Origin: JAGQRJ01 sp041402045
GTDB taxonomy: Bacteria > Planctomycetota > J058
Length of the DNA: 64,000 nucleotides
Direction of reading: 5' to 3'
Assembly: GCA_041402045.1 (NCBI GenBank)
Contig: JAWKSZ010000001.1
Span: 62,001-126,000 of the forward strand
Shown: positions 42,091 to 50,615 of the stretch, in pieces
How the letters are laid out: each line of letters opens with the position of its first letter
How positions within the stretch are numbered: position 1 is the first letter of the stretch
Made by a program: the position numbers and the translations under genes
The notes under the pieces: model-generated
Seen by the model: the letters and a program-made list of their open reading frames with translations, nothing else
What the model was told of the DNA's origin: nothing
Database searches by the model: none

Positions 42091-42843
42091 ATGCCCACCT
42101 ACACCGTCCGCTTCAAGGACGAGGTCGTCACTCAGGTCGAGACCGACGCGCCGCTGGTGCGGATCGGACGCAGCGAGGACTGCGAAGTCCGCATCGACAA
42201 CCTGGGCGTGAGCCGCTTCCACGCGACGATCGAGTTCAAGGACGGCGTGCGGATCATGCGCGACTTGGGCAGCCACAACGGCGTCTACTTCGCGGGGAAA
42301 ATGGTCAAGTCGCGGGTCCTCAACGACGGCGACGTGTTCGTGATCGGGAAGTACCGCCTCGAGTATCGCGGCGACAACCCGGGGATCACCGACGAGCCCG
42401 CCCCCGCGCCGGCGCCCATGGTCCCGGACGAAGGCGGGCTCATGCGCACCTTCGCGATCGCGCCCAGCTCCGTCGCGCACCTGCGCCAGAGCGAGCAGGT
42501 CAAGGGCCACCTCAAGCGCGACGACGGCAAGTTCCTCGACCTGCGCCAGACGATCACCACCTTCGGCAAGCACCGGAGCTGCGACCACACCGTGGCTGGG
42601 TTCTTCATGCCGCGGATCCTCGCGATCCTCGTGCGCGACGAGCGCGGGTTCATCGTGGTCAACGCCACCGGGATCCCGGAGAAGGTCCTGGTCCAGGGTC
42701 GCCCGCTGCAGATGTACGTGCGCCTCGAGAACGGGTTCCAGATCACCCTCGGCAAGCACGTCTACACCTTCCTCAGCGGCCGTCCCGTCGAGGGCGACAG
42801 CGGCGAGCACTTCGCGATCCCCGACAACCGCCCCATGCCGTAG
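42091..42843 (+). CDS. double FHA-domain protein
   Basis: 250 residues. The first FHA domain covers about 20-95: LVRIGRSEDCEVRIDN, SRFHATI and GSHNGVYF. After a short Pro/Ala linker, a second FHA-like half starts near 150: TFGKHRSCDHTV, FFMPRILAILVRDERGFIV and a final strand HVYTFLSG. The second copy lacks the usual Ser-Arg-x-His. This would be a soluble phosphothreonine reader. Start at the ATG at 42091, with GGGAG about ten bases before. The nearest Ser/Thr kinase is far upstream (14120). A hairpin terminator follows directly. Confidence 0.85.
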   Translation: MPTYTVRFKDEVVTQVETDAPLVRIGRSEDCEVRIDNLGVSRFHATIEFKDGVRIMRDLGSHNGVYFAGKMVKSRVLNDGDVFVIGKYRLEYRGDNPGITDEPAPAPAPMVPDEGGLMRTFAIAPSSVAHLRQSEQVKGHLKRDDGKFLDLRQTITTFGKHRSCDHTVAGFFMPRILAILVRDERGFIVVNATGIPEKVLVQGRPLQMYVRLENGFQITLGKHVYTFLSGRPVEGDSGEHFAIPDNRPMP

Positions 42844-42845
42844 GG

Positions 42846-42867
42846 CCCCCCGCCCGCGACGCGGGGG
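42846..42867 (+). terminator. GC hairpin after the double-FHA gene
   Basis: CCCCCGC and GCGGGGG form a perfect 7-base stem with an 8-base loop three bases after the stop. No T-run follows. The next 190 bases (42868-43057) show no gene. Confidence 0.5.
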
Positions 42868-43057
42868 AACGCTGCCGCTCGGTCGCGATCGCGCCGTGGG
42901 TCCTGGGGAGGAACACGGACGACTCGGAAGACACGGAAGTCCCGCGGCTCGTACGCGCGCCCTGTCTACACGCCAGACACGGAAGCTCCGCCGGGTCCCA
43001 CGCTCCCCTCGAGGCCCCCACAGAGCGGGAGGGAGGGCCGCGAGTTCGCGAGCGACT

Positions 43058-43606
43058 GCAAAGGGGGTCGACCCACTCCGCCGCCGTCCCCGAACGGGTG
43101 CACGAGGTGGTCGACCTACTCTGCAGGCGTTCCCGAACGGGTGGAGTGGGTCGACCTACTGCCGGCGTTCACGAACGGAATTTGCAGAGGTGGTCGACCT
43201 ACTCTGAGCGTTCACGAACGGGTGCACGGAGTAGGTCGACCTACTCTGCAGGCGTTCACGAACGGGTGTCCGGTAGGTCGACCCACTCTGCAGGCGTTCA
43301 CGAACGGGTAATGAGTAGGTCGACCACTCTGCAGGCGTTCACGAACGGGTAATGAGTAGGTCGACCCACTCTGCAGGCGTTCACGAACGGAGTGCCGAGT
43401 AGGTCGACCTACTCTGCAGGCGTTCACGAACGGGTGCACGAGTAGGTCGACCCACTCTGCAGGCGTTCACGAACGGGTACGAGTAGGTCGACCTACTCTG
43501 CAGGCGTTCACGAACGGGTGTGCGAGGTGGTCGACCCACTCTGCTGGCGTTCCCGAACGGGTGTACGAGTGGGTCGACCTACTCTGCAGGCGTTCACCAA
43601 GGGACT
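43058..43606. repeat. tandem array of 13 palindrome-bearing units, 36-46 bases each
   Basis: Each unit joins GTTCACGAACGGGT, a variable 4-8 base stretch, and GTAGGTCGACCTACTCTGC(AGGC). GTAGGTCGACCTAC is a perfect 14-base palindrome in the best units (others have GACCCAC or GTGGTCGAC), and CGTTCACGAACG is a near-perfect palindrome. Units begin at about 43086, 43129, 43164, 43209, 43255, 43298, 43338, 43379, 43424, 43466, 43508, 43551 and 43592. The short variable parts are too small to be CRISPR spacers. The array fills the gap between the FHA gene and the histidine kinase gene. Confidence 0.85.
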
Positions 43607-43750
43607 TACGCGCAGCCGCGCCGCGCGGCGGCGGCACCGGGGTTGCACACGGCCCCGCGTGAACCCACCGCGGCAAGCACTTACCCGGCGTCACCGGACC
43701 TCACCCGTGCAGAGCGCGCCTCGCGCGGGTAAATCTTTACCCATGGCCTC

Positions 43751-45364
43751 ATGCTCTTGAACCTCGCCCCCCTCCTGACCCTCCTGATCCTGCACCTGTG
43801 GCTCGTGCGCATGGTGTGGCGGGTCCGCGATCGGCTGGAGACCCCGGCCACGGCCCTGATCTGCGCGATCGCGCCGGGGGTCTACGGCCTGGGCGGGCTG
43901 CTCGTGCTCCTGGTCGACCCGTCGCTGGTCGTGATCGCCACCGGCGTCGTGCTCCTGATCCCGCTCGGGTTCCTGATCGCGCTGCGCCCGACGCCGGTCG
44001 CGTTCGTGACCCTGTGCGTGGTGGGGCTCCTGTCCTGGGTCGCCGTGCTCCCGCGCGGGCTCCAGTCCCGGGTGCCCTGGGGCGAGTACCTCATGCCCCA
44101 CGACAACGTGGGCGGCTACGGCTGGGGCGAGATCTTCACCGCGCTGTTCCTCGGGATCTGCCTGGGGCTCGTGGTCTCGGCCACGGTGCGCTCGCGCTCC
44201 CTCGGCGGCGCGCAGCGCCGGCTGCTGGCGGGGGTCCTGCTCCTGGCCCTGCTCTCCGGACTCCTGTTCGTGCTCCTGAAGCCGCGCCTGACCCACTTCC
44301 CCCTGGTGCCCACGAGCCTGCTCCTCGCCGCCGAGGCCGCGCTCTGGCTCCAGCTCCGGGGAGAGGTCGGCCCGCTGCGCTCGCTGCGCTGGAGCGTCGG
44401 CGTACAGACCGTGCTCGTGCTCGTGGGCGCGCTGCTCGTGTTCGCCCTGCTCACGAACCTGGGCGTGCTCCCGCGCTCGCCCCTGGTGTGGCTCCCCGGC
44501 ACGGTCGTCACCGGGATCGTGGCGCTCCTGGTCGGGCTGTTCTGGCCCAAGATCGAGCGCACGGCGCTCGCGTTCTTCTACCCCGAGGCCTTCGCGCTCG
44601 AGGAGCGCATGCAGGGGCTCCAGGACGACCTGGCCAAGACCCAGGAGCGCTTGCGCCAGGCCGAGCACCTGAGCGTAGTCGGTCAGCTCGCGGCCCAGGT
44701 CGCCCACGAGATCAAGAACCCCCTGGGGCCGATCAAGGGCTACGCCACGATCCTCGAGCGCCGCCTCGAAGAGGCGGGCGCCCTGGACGAGGTCGTCGCC
44801 CGCGGGCTCCAAGTGATCCGCGAGGAGGTCGAGACGATCGACGCCCGGGCGCGGGCGCTGCTCGAGCTCTCGCGTCCTCCGGTGCCCGAGCGCGAGCCGC
44901 TGGACGCCGTCGCGATCCTGGACGAGGCGCTGACCCTCGAGCGCGCGGCCAACCGCGGGATCCGCTTCGTGTGGGCCCCGGAGGACGAGGACCCCGACCG
45001 CGCGCCGCTGGAGAGCGACCGCCTGCTCCTGCGCGGCGTGCTGGTGAACCTCCTGCGCAACGCGGCCCAGGCCTCGCCCCCCGACGGCGAGGTGCGGGTG
45101 CGCCTGGCCACGGACCCCCGCGGCTTCGCGGTGTGGATCGACGACGACGGCCCCGGCGTGGGCGCGGACCCCGAGCAGTGGTTCGCGCCCTTCCGCAGCC
45201 AGCGCGCGGGAGGGACCGGCCTCGGCCTGGCGATCGCCCGCGGCACCGTCGAGGCCCTGGGCGGCGAGGTGACCCTCGCCCAGCGCCCCGAGGGCGGAAC
45301 CCGCGCCACCGTGCGCCTGTTTACTGCGAACGAGAGCCCCGAGACGAGAGGAGACGCCGCGTGA
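43751..45364 (+). CDS. membrane sensor histidine kinase
   Basis: 537 residues. Seven or eight hydrophobic segments in the first 275 residues (for example LLTLLILHLWLV, VVLLIPLGFLIAL and LLAGVLLLALLSGLLFVLL) form a membrane sensor with little periplasmic sequence. A short coiled coil (LQDDLAKTQERLRQAEHL) leads to the dimerisation helix with the phospho-acceptor His in VAHEIKNPLGPIKGY. The ATPase domain has NLLRNAAQAS (N box), DDDGPGV (G1) and GGTGLGLAIARG (G2). It is coupled to the NtrC-type regulator by GTGA overlap, so the two form a pair. The signal is unknown. ATG start. Confidence 0.92.
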   Translation: MLLNLAPLLTLLILHLWLVRMVWRVRDRLETPATALICAIAPGVYGLGGLLVLLVDPSLVVIATGVVLLIPLGFLIALRPTPVAFVTLCVVGLLSWVAVLPRGLQSRVPWGEYLMPHDNVGGYGWGEIFTALFLGICLGLVVSATVRSRSLGGAQRRLLAGVLLLALLSGLLFVLLKPRLTHFPLVPTSLLLAAEAALWLQLRGEVGPLRSLRWSVGVQTVLVLVGALLVFALLTNLGVLPRSPLVWLPGTVVTGIVALLVGLFWPKIERTALAFFYPEAFALEERMQGLQDDLAKTQERLRQAEHLSVVGQLAAQVAHEIKNPLGPIKGYATILERRLEEAGALDEVVARGLQVIREEVETIDARARALLELSRPPVPEREPLDAVAILDEALTLERAANRGIRFVWAPEDEDPDRAPLESDRLLLRGVLVNLLRNAAQASPPDGEVRVRLATDPRGFAVWIDDDGPGVGADPEQWFAPFRSQRAGGTGLGLAIARGTVEALGGEVTLAQRPEGGTRATVRLFTANESPETRGDAA

Positions 45365-46731
45365 CGAAGCTGCACGTGCTGCACGTGGAGGACGAGCGCA
45401 ACGCCCGGCTCATGGTCCAGGACCTGCTCGGCGATCAGGTGCGCCTGACCAGCGCCGAGTCCGCCGAAGCCGGCCTGGCGCAGCTCGAGCACCAGCGCTT
45501 CGACCTCACGCTCCTGGACTGGACCTTGCCCGGGATCGACGGCGGCGAGTTCCTGCGCCGGGTGCGCGAGCACGGCCGCGCAGGGCGGGTGGTCGTGGTC
45601 ACCGCGGTCGGGACCCTCGAGCGCGCCCAGGAGGCGCTGCGCGCGGGGGCCTACGACTTCCTGGTGAAGCCCGTGGACCCGGACGACCTGCTGGGCCTGG
45701 TGACCAAGGCCGAGCGCTCGGGAGAGCTCCTGGCCCAGGCCACCCAGGCCTGCCCCGACGTGACCGTGGGCGCGGAGATCCTGGGCTCGAGCCCCCAGGT
45801 CCGCGACCTGCGCGCGAAGCTCGAGCTGGTCGCCAGCGCCGACGCCACGGTCCTGATCCAGGGCGAGAGCGGCACGGGCAAGGAGCTCGTGGCCCGAGCG
45901 CTGCACGAGGCCAGCGGCCGCCACCGCCAGCGCCTGGTCACGGTCAACTGCGCCGCGATCCCCGAGTCCCTGTTCGAGTCCGAGGTCTTCGGCCACACCA
46001 AGGGCGCGTTCACCGGCGCCCACGCCGACCGGGTGGGCTACGCCGAGCTCGCCGACGGGGGCACGCTGTTCCTGGACGAGGTCGGCGAGCTGGCCCCGGC
46101 CGCGCAGGCCAAGCTCCTGCGCCTGCTCCAGGAGCGCCGCGTGCGTCGGGTGGGCGCGGCCCGCGACAAGGCGATCGACCTGCGGGTGATCGCCGCCACC
46201 AACCGCGACCTGGACGCCGAGGTCGAGCGCGGCGCCTTCCGCGCCGACCTGCTCTACCGCCTGGACGTGATCCGGCTCGAGGTCCCCCCCTTGCGAGCAC
46301 GAGGCGCCGACGTCTCGGAGCTGCTCCAGCACTTCCTCGCCGGCCAGGCCGCCGCCCACGGCCGCCTGGTCCCCGAGCTCTCGCCCGTCCAGCGCGAGAC
46401 CCTGCTGCGCTACCCCTGGCCCGGCAACATTCGCGAGCTCGAGAACGTCGCCCAGCGGATCGTGCTCCTCGGCCCCGAGCGCGCCCTGGCCCTGCTGCAG
46501 CGGTCGCCCAACGCGACCCCTTCCCAGATCGCGTTCCTCGAAGACAGCTCGAGCGACGTGCGCCCGCTGAAGGACGTGGTCCAGGACGCGTCCCGCAGCG
46601 CGATCCTCGCCGCGCTCCAGGCGACCTCCGGCAGCCGGACCCAGGCCGCCAAGCTCCTCGGCGTGAGCCGCAAGACCCTGTTCAACAAAATGCAGGAGCT
46701 CGATATCAAGGAGGAGTCCTCCTGGAGCTGA
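45361..46731 (+). CDS. NtrC-family sigma54-dependent response regulator
   Basis: 456 residues. Receiver domain: acidic pocket Glu10/Asp11, phospho-acceptor Asp53 in TLLDWTLPG, and Lys in FLVKPVDP. The AAA+ domain starts near 135: Walker A GESGTGKE, the sigma54-contacting GAFTGA, Walker B GGTLFLDEVGEL and R-finger region PWPGNIRELENV. A Fis-type helix-turn-helix ends the protein (SRTQAAKLLGVSRKTLFNK). Partner of the histidine kinase just upstream, translated from a GTG that overlaps its stop with GAGAGGAG before it. It should activate sigma54 promoters; I could not identify a -24/-12 target nearby. Confidence 0.93.
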   Translation: MTKLHVLHVEDERNARLMVQDLLGDQVRLTSAESAEAGLAQLEHQRFDLTLLDWTLPGIDGGEFLRRVREHGRAGRVVVVTAVGTLERAQEALRAGAYDFLVKPVDPDDLLGLVTKAERSGELLAQATQACPDVTVGAEILGSSPQVRDLRAKLELVASADATVLIQGESGTGKELVARALHEASGRHRQRLVTVNCAAIPESLFESEVFGHTKGAFTGAHADRVGYAELADGGTLFLDEVGELAPAAQAKLLRLLQERRVRRVGAARDKAIDLRVIAATNRDLDAEVERGAFRADLLYRLDVIRLEVPPLRARGADVSELLQHFLAGQAAAHGRLVPELSPVQRETLLRYPWPGNIRELENVAQRIVLLGPERALALLQRSPNATPSQIAFLEDSSSDVRPLKDVVQDASRSAILAALQATSGSRTQAAKLLGVSRKTLFNKMQELDIKEESSWS

Positions 46732-46783
46732 ACCGCCCGGAGCTGCGCGACTTCCTGCTCGTGGCGGCGCTCGTGCTGGTGAG
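46722..46783 (+). pseudogene. 5' fragment of a membrane-protein gene split by an insertion
   Basis: A CTG at 46722, five bases after AAGGAGGAG, opens LELNRPELRDFLLVAALV, a hydrophobic start overlapping the end of the response regulator gene. From about 46783 the sequence becomes lower in GC and loses the pattern. A second hydrophobic fragment resumes at 50319. The breakpoint is approximate. Confidence 0.45.
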
Positions 46784-46863
46784 AGGCTCGCGCCCCAGAG
46801 CAGATCCCAACGTCTTTCGGCTGTCGGCGTAAGTGGTTAACCTCGAAGACTAGGAGGCAACTC

Positions 46864-47064
46864 GTGAGCGAAGGGGATACCCAGAAGCCTGGCGAAGGCA
46901 AAGCGGTTACAAAGCCTGCGCCTGGGAAGAGTCTGCCAAGCGTCTCCCCAGAGAAGCGGCTCGAACTACTGAACTTTGGGCGAGCCGTTCGCAAGAACCT
47001 CCAGGTGCGGCTCAAACCCCTCCTCGAAGTCGAGGAGTCAAAGCTCCACCGACACCTAGGCTGA
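46864..47064 (+). CDS. small charged protein upstream of the protease
   Basis: 66 residues with no known family. The N-terminal half is Gly/Lys/Pro-rich (QKPGEGKAVTKPAPGKS), and the second half looks like one amphipathic helix (EKRLELLNFGRAVRKNLQV). It starts at a GTG with AGGAGG eight bases upstream, a better ribosome site than that of the downstream gene. Its stop is only 8 bases before the protease GTG, so the large protein is probably translated by coupling. A partner, inhibitor or substrate of the protease are all possible. Base composition matches the insertion, not the host. Confidence 0.65.
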   Translation: MSEGDTQKPGEGKAVTKPAPGKSLPSVSPEKRLELLNFGRAVRKNLQVRLKPLLEVEESKLHRHLG

Positions 47065-47072
47065 CACCTGGC

Positions 47073-48665
47073 GTGGAACCGAAGAACTCATTCTTGTGCT
47101 TTGAGTTCGATCCGCTTGTGTTCACGGAGTTGGTGCTTCAACACAGCGGAGCGCCCGCTGGCTCGCCCGCAAACACACAGGTGGACTATCTCGCGAGATA
47201 CCTTGACGAGGACCTGATCGCCAAGTCGATGCTGGTGGAAAGCCACTACATCGACCGACACTTCATGGAGGAGGTGAGCCTCTACTACTCGAGCTGCTTC
47301 CACTGGCGAACGAATGCCTGCTCACGGCTCCATCTCTTCAACAACGAAGTAACTACGCACTCGCTCAAGTCCCTGGTTCACGAGGCAGCCAAGGGGGAGT
47401 TGGAGGCGCAAGAGCAGGCAAAGCTCCTTGAACAGCAATACCTGGGTTTCGTAGTCGTTCGTCCGCTCCCCTCTGTGCCAATTGGGCGTACCGTTCTGCG
47501 TCCGCTGGAAGACGACTCAGCACGCCATTTCCCAACGCGCATTCCCTACACCGTCCATCTCCTCGGCCTCGAACTGAGAGTGTGGGGGTTGGCGTTCCAG
47601 CAGCAAGACAGCGCAGTAGCCGCCTGCGCAACGACCTCCGTCTGGACGGCTCTGCAGCGCGTTTGCCGATACGAGGGCGAACGAACCCCCACGCCTTCGG
47701 CGATCGCCCAAGTCGGGGTTGGCTATGTGCCTCCCGCAGGGCGCGTTCTCCCCTCACGAGGGCTAACAAATGAGGCCATGTTCGGGGCGTTTCGTGCTTA
47801 CGGGTATTCTTCCGTCCCCTTTGATCCCGCAGAAGACCCCTCCGCCTTCAAGCTGCTGCTGAACATCTACCTTCGGTCCGGTATTCCGGTTGTGCTGACT
47901 ACCAAAGGACGAACTGGTCACGCGGTTACGGTCGTGGGGTATCGAAAGGAGGAGGTGGTCCCGGAGTGGAACCTGAACAAGGTTTGGGCTGAGGAGGGAC
48001 CTCCCGAAGGCGGGGATACTGAGGCCCCTCTCGACGAATCCGAGGAGCCTGAGGAAGCTTCGCCTTGCGGTGGCGACTCCCTCCCGATACTTGCCCACAA
48101 CCTCGCATACGAACGGATCTACGTGCACGACGACCGCCTCGGCCCCTACGCGAGGGCGCGACTGGTCGAGGTAGACCCGGTGACCCTTGAGATCGAGATC
48201 GAGTTCCCCGACAACACCGTAGAGAAGACGGAGTTGGATATCGGTCTCGCGCCGCTGTACGCCAAGGCTCGCCTCACGGGCAGCCAACTCCTCGAAGCAG
48301 CCGGTTTGCTTTACCCATGGGTAAACAACTACCTCGAGCAGGTCCTAGGCGAGGAGAGACGCGGGCTTGAGCTGTTCTTCGAGCGCTCTGGTAACTACCT
48401 GGCCTCTCTGTACGCTCGGCGTCTGGACGCTGAGCGCATGGAGCGCTTCATGGGGAAGGTCTCGCTCAGTCGATACGTGGGAATCGTTCGCATCTGTAGC
48501 GAGTCCGGTGTCGAGCTACTGGACCTTGTCCTCGACACCACCGATATCCTTCGCGAAGACCCGTTCGATCCTCTGGTGCCGATCCTAGCAGTCGTGGCGC
48601 TCGACCCAAGCGCCCAGCCTGCGGCGGACGGCGTCTCCGCCAACACAAACATCCTCGCTGGCTGA
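47073..48665 (+). CDS. papain/C39-like cysteine protease-fold protein of the insertion
   Basis: 530 residues. A central papain-like core is suggested by FQQQDSAVAACATTSVWTAL (Gln178 and Cys185), followed 98 residues later by GRTGHAVTVVGY (His283) and then by YVHDDRLGPYARARL (Asp353/354), the Q-C-H-D order of C39/papain folds. The first 170 residues have a separate alpha/beta part with YLGFVVVRPLPSVPIGRTVL, and about 170 residues after the core are helical. An acidic insert (EEGPPEGGDTEAPLDESEE) separates the His and Asp. No signal peptide or membrane helix. A hairpin (48664-48687) follows. The exact role is unknown; the island context suggests an accessory or defence function. Confidence 0.65.
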   Translation: MEPKNSFLCFEFDPLVFTELVLQHSGAPAGSPANTQVDYLARYLDEDLIAKSMLVESHYIDRHFMEEVSLYYSSCFHWRTNACSRLHLFNNEVTTHSLKSLVHEAAKGELEAQEQAKLLEQQYLGFVVVRPLPSVPIGRTVLRPLEDDSARHFPTRIPYTVHLLGLELRVWGLAFQQQDSAVAACATTSVWTALQRVCRYEGERTPTPSAIAQVGVGYVPPAGRVLPSRGLTNEAMFGAFRAYGYSSVPFDPAEDPSAFKLLLNIYLRSGIPVVLTTKGRTGHAVTVVGYRKEEVVPEWNLNKVWAEEGPPEGGDTEAPLDESEEPEEASPCGGDSLPILAHNLAYERIYVHDDRLGPYARARLVEVDPVTLEIEIEFPDNTVEKTELDIGLAPLYAKARLTGSQLLEAAGLLYPWVNNYLEQVLGEERRGLELFFERSGNYLASLYARRLDAERMERFMGKVSLSRYVGIVRICSESGVELLDLVLDTTDILREDPFDPLVPILAVVALDPSAQPAADGVSANTNILAG

Positions 48666-48687
48666 TCTCGGCGTGGTCCCCGAGATC
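48664..48687 (+). terminator. hairpin after the protease gene
   Basis: GATCTCGG and CCGAGATC form a perfect 8-base stem that starts inside the stop codon. No T-run follows. From here to 48870 there is no intact gene. Confidence 0.5.
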
Positions 48688-49019
48688 CTACCTCTCCAGA
48701 GCTAGTGACCTAGAACGGCATTGCGATGGAGCGACAACAACCGGCGAACAAGCGGCGAGACCACCAGGGGAGCCAGCCGCGCCCCGCCCCCACCGTGGAG
48801 CGATCCATGACGGCGCCCTACACACAACCGGTGTGGCGGCAGCCGTGGTTCCCCTGTACTGCGCCAGGTACCTTGGACACACGGGTTTGACTGGACCACC
48901 GCCGGGAACCGGATACGGCCTGACGCCTGTGGGCTTCGCTTCGGCTGTGAGGGCCGTCTCCGCTTCGCCCTCCGGCTGCCTGCCCACCGAGTTCCCCACA
49001 GCTGGCCGGCCTCATGCGT

Positions 49020-49910
49020 GGCCTCTGCCTGTTCTTTGAGCCGTGAGCTTCCCCGACGGACCTGGCTTCGGCGTCCGTGTCGCTGCACGAGCCAGCGCTT
49101 CAGCAGAGCGCGGCCCACTGTGCAGCGCGGAGGCGCAGCTCCTCCACGGTCTCGAATCGCCGGATCCAGAGCAGCTGCTCCTTGAGGTGACAAACCGCTC
49201 GGAGCAACTGTTGCCTTCGGGCGAAGCGGATGAAGGAGGGGCTGGACTCGATCCCGAGGAACTCAGCTCGTTCTGGAAGTGGTCGCTGATGCACTGGTCG
49301 TGCCGCAGCTTGAGGCCCTCCGCAACGCCGCCCTCCTCGAAGCAGCCGAACGCGCCGCATCGCCCTGGCGGATCGGCTCCAGGCCTCGAAGCGGTCACCG
49401 ACCTTGGCGGCGTGGATCCCCAGGCACTCCGCTGGAGGTGCAGTGGTCGACCGCTATGAACACGTTGTGCACGAGCCCTCCTTCGTCGTGAACACACCCC
49501 CGTGGCGTCGGTGCCCCACATGACGTCGGGCTTGTCCGTCACGATCTTGCCGTCGGGGCGCGCGGCCCGAGGACGCAGGGCTGCTGTGAGGCGGAGGAGG
49601 TCTGCTTCCTGCATGAGGCGCAGGACCCTCGCCTTGGACGTGCGGACGCCCTTCACATGGCGCAGGTAGGCTCCAGACCTTCCGGTGCCCCTCCCTGAGC
49701 CAGGGAGACTCCTCGAGGACGTCCCGGATATGACCGGTGAGCTCGACGTCGGTCCAGGGAGTCTTGGGCCCGCGCTTCTCTGGAGGGCGGGCGTCGGCCG
49801 CTCGCACCCTGTGCGCGTAGTAGGTCGAGCGCGGGAGCGCCCACGCCTCGCAGACCCGAGCCACACCGTAGGGCCTTCGCGGAGGGCGAGACGGTGAGGC
49901 TCATGGCCCG
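49020..49910 (-). pseudogene. IS3 orfB (DDE transposase), broken by frameshifts
   Basis: Pieces of one IS3 integrase-type transposase are spread over three frames. In order they are RVCEAWALPRSTYYAHRV (about 49860), DVELTGHIRDVLEESPW, RTSKARVLRLMQEADLL, then DVMWGTDATGVFTTKEG with the first catalytic Asp, LRHDQCISDHFQNEL, LKEQLLWIRRFETVEEL and finally KRWLVQRHGRR near 49090. At least three indels are needed to join them, so it cannot make active transposase. GC content is host-like rather than like the protease genes. Confidence 0.75.
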
Positions 49911-50243
49911 GCCTCCGCGTGAGAAAGGGCGCCCCTCCTTGATTCGGATCCCCTCCTGGAGGAGCTCGTTGCGCATGGTCAGCTCGCCGACCATGGCCTT
50001 CAGGCGGAGGATCTCCTCGTCGCGGTCGTCCTGTTTGCGGGTCTTTAGGGCCGCCTGGCCGGCCTGCAGGAACTTCTCGCGCCATTCGGCGAGCGTCGCG
50101 GCGGTCACCCCGAGCTCGCGTGCCAGCGTGTCGAGATCTTCGCCAGCTACGAGGCGGCGCACAGCCTCGGCCTTCCTGGCCGCGGAGAAGCGGCCCCTAC
50201 CCCCGCCCTCGCGCTTCTTCGGCTTGGGCTTTCGCTTGGTCAT
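49911..50243 (-). CDS. IS3 orfA helix-turn-helix protein
   Basis: About 110 residues from an ATG at 50243. A basic start (TKRKPKPKKREGGGRGRFS) leads to a helix-turn-helix, RKAEAVRRLVAGEDLDTLAR, then ELGVTAATLAEWREKFL. A leucine-rich coiled coil follows (EEILRLKAMVGELTMRNEL), as in IS3/IS911 OrfA proteins that bind the terminal repeats. The frame stays open past the usual orfA end into the broken orfB, so the normal stop is lost. Mostly intact, but of no use without orfB. Confidence 0.7.
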
Positions 50244-50318
50244 GGAACACCTCAGCGGGGATGGTCCCGATCAGGACCGACACCCCAGTTAGGTGTCCAA
50301 GGAAATCCTAGGGCAGGG

Positions 50319-50573
50319 GACCCCCTCGCAGCCACCCTGGTCTTCCTGGCGCTGGCCCTGCTCTACCGGCATGACCTGTTCAGCCTGCGCCCGATCGCCA
50401 ACCAGCGCACCGGTCAGATCAGCGAAGCCCGTCCGGGGCTCCGACTCCTGCTGGTGGGCCTCGCAGCGAGCGTGATCTACCTCGCTGCTCCGCTGATTGG
50501 CAGGCTCAGGTTCCAGGACCCCGACCAGGGCACCGCGATCACGCGGGTGCCTCGCCCTCGTCGATCGCCATGA
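50319..50573 (+). pseudogene. 3' fragment of the split membrane-protein gene
   Basis: Immediately right of the IS end, an open frame without a start encodes DPLAATLVFLALALLYRHDL, then LRPIANQRTGQISEARPG and a second membrane helix (LLLVGLAASVIYLAAPLIG), ending at a TGA at 50571. Together with LELNRPELRDFLLVAALV at 46722 it would make a small protein with two or three membrane helices. The remaining bases to 50615 show no gene. Confidence 0.5.
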
Positions 50574-50615
50574 CCTTGGCGGTGCTCAAGACCTGGAGCC
50601 GTCCGAGGGGATCGG

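Larger units (their letters stand above)
46783..50302. mobile_element. horizontally acquired insertion with protease module and IS3 remnant
   Basis: Between the two halves of a membrane-protein gene lies about 3.5 kb whose left 1.9 kb is visibly lower in GC and uses A/T-ending codons unlike its neighbours. It contains a 66-residue ORF, a 530-residue papain-like protein and a decayed IS3-type element at its right end. Exact ends are uncertain at the left. The right end coincides with the outer inverted repeat of the IS. I could not find a clear target duplication. Confidence 0.65.
48871..50302 (-). mobile_element. decayed IS3-family insertion sequence
   Basis: The outer ends CCTTGGACAC (48871) and GTGTCCAAGG (50293-50302) are inverted repeats with the TG...CA ends usual for IS3 elements. 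The 1.43-kb length also fits. The orfA-type and orfB-type frames lie on the minus strand and are disrupted by several frameshifts. It forms the right boundary of the insertion. Confidence 0.7.

Noticed and set aside
43058..43606. CRISPR array
   Set aside because: The repeats are separated by only 4-8 variable bases, not 25-40 base spacers, the units vary, and no cas gene is nearby.
43212..43694. Repetitive ORFs (ERLQSG/VNACRVGRPT-type) on the minus strand
   Set aside because: They only mirror the tandem DNA repeats, change frame from unit to unit and lack starts with ribosome sites.
46864..48665. Classical toxin-antitoxin pair
   Set aside because: The small upstream protein and the very large second protein do not fit the size pattern of known type II pairs, and neither has a recognisable toxin or DNA-binding antitoxin motif.
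48871..50302. Active IS3 element
   Set aside because: The transposase frame is broken in at least three places and I could not find a matching target duplication at the two ends.
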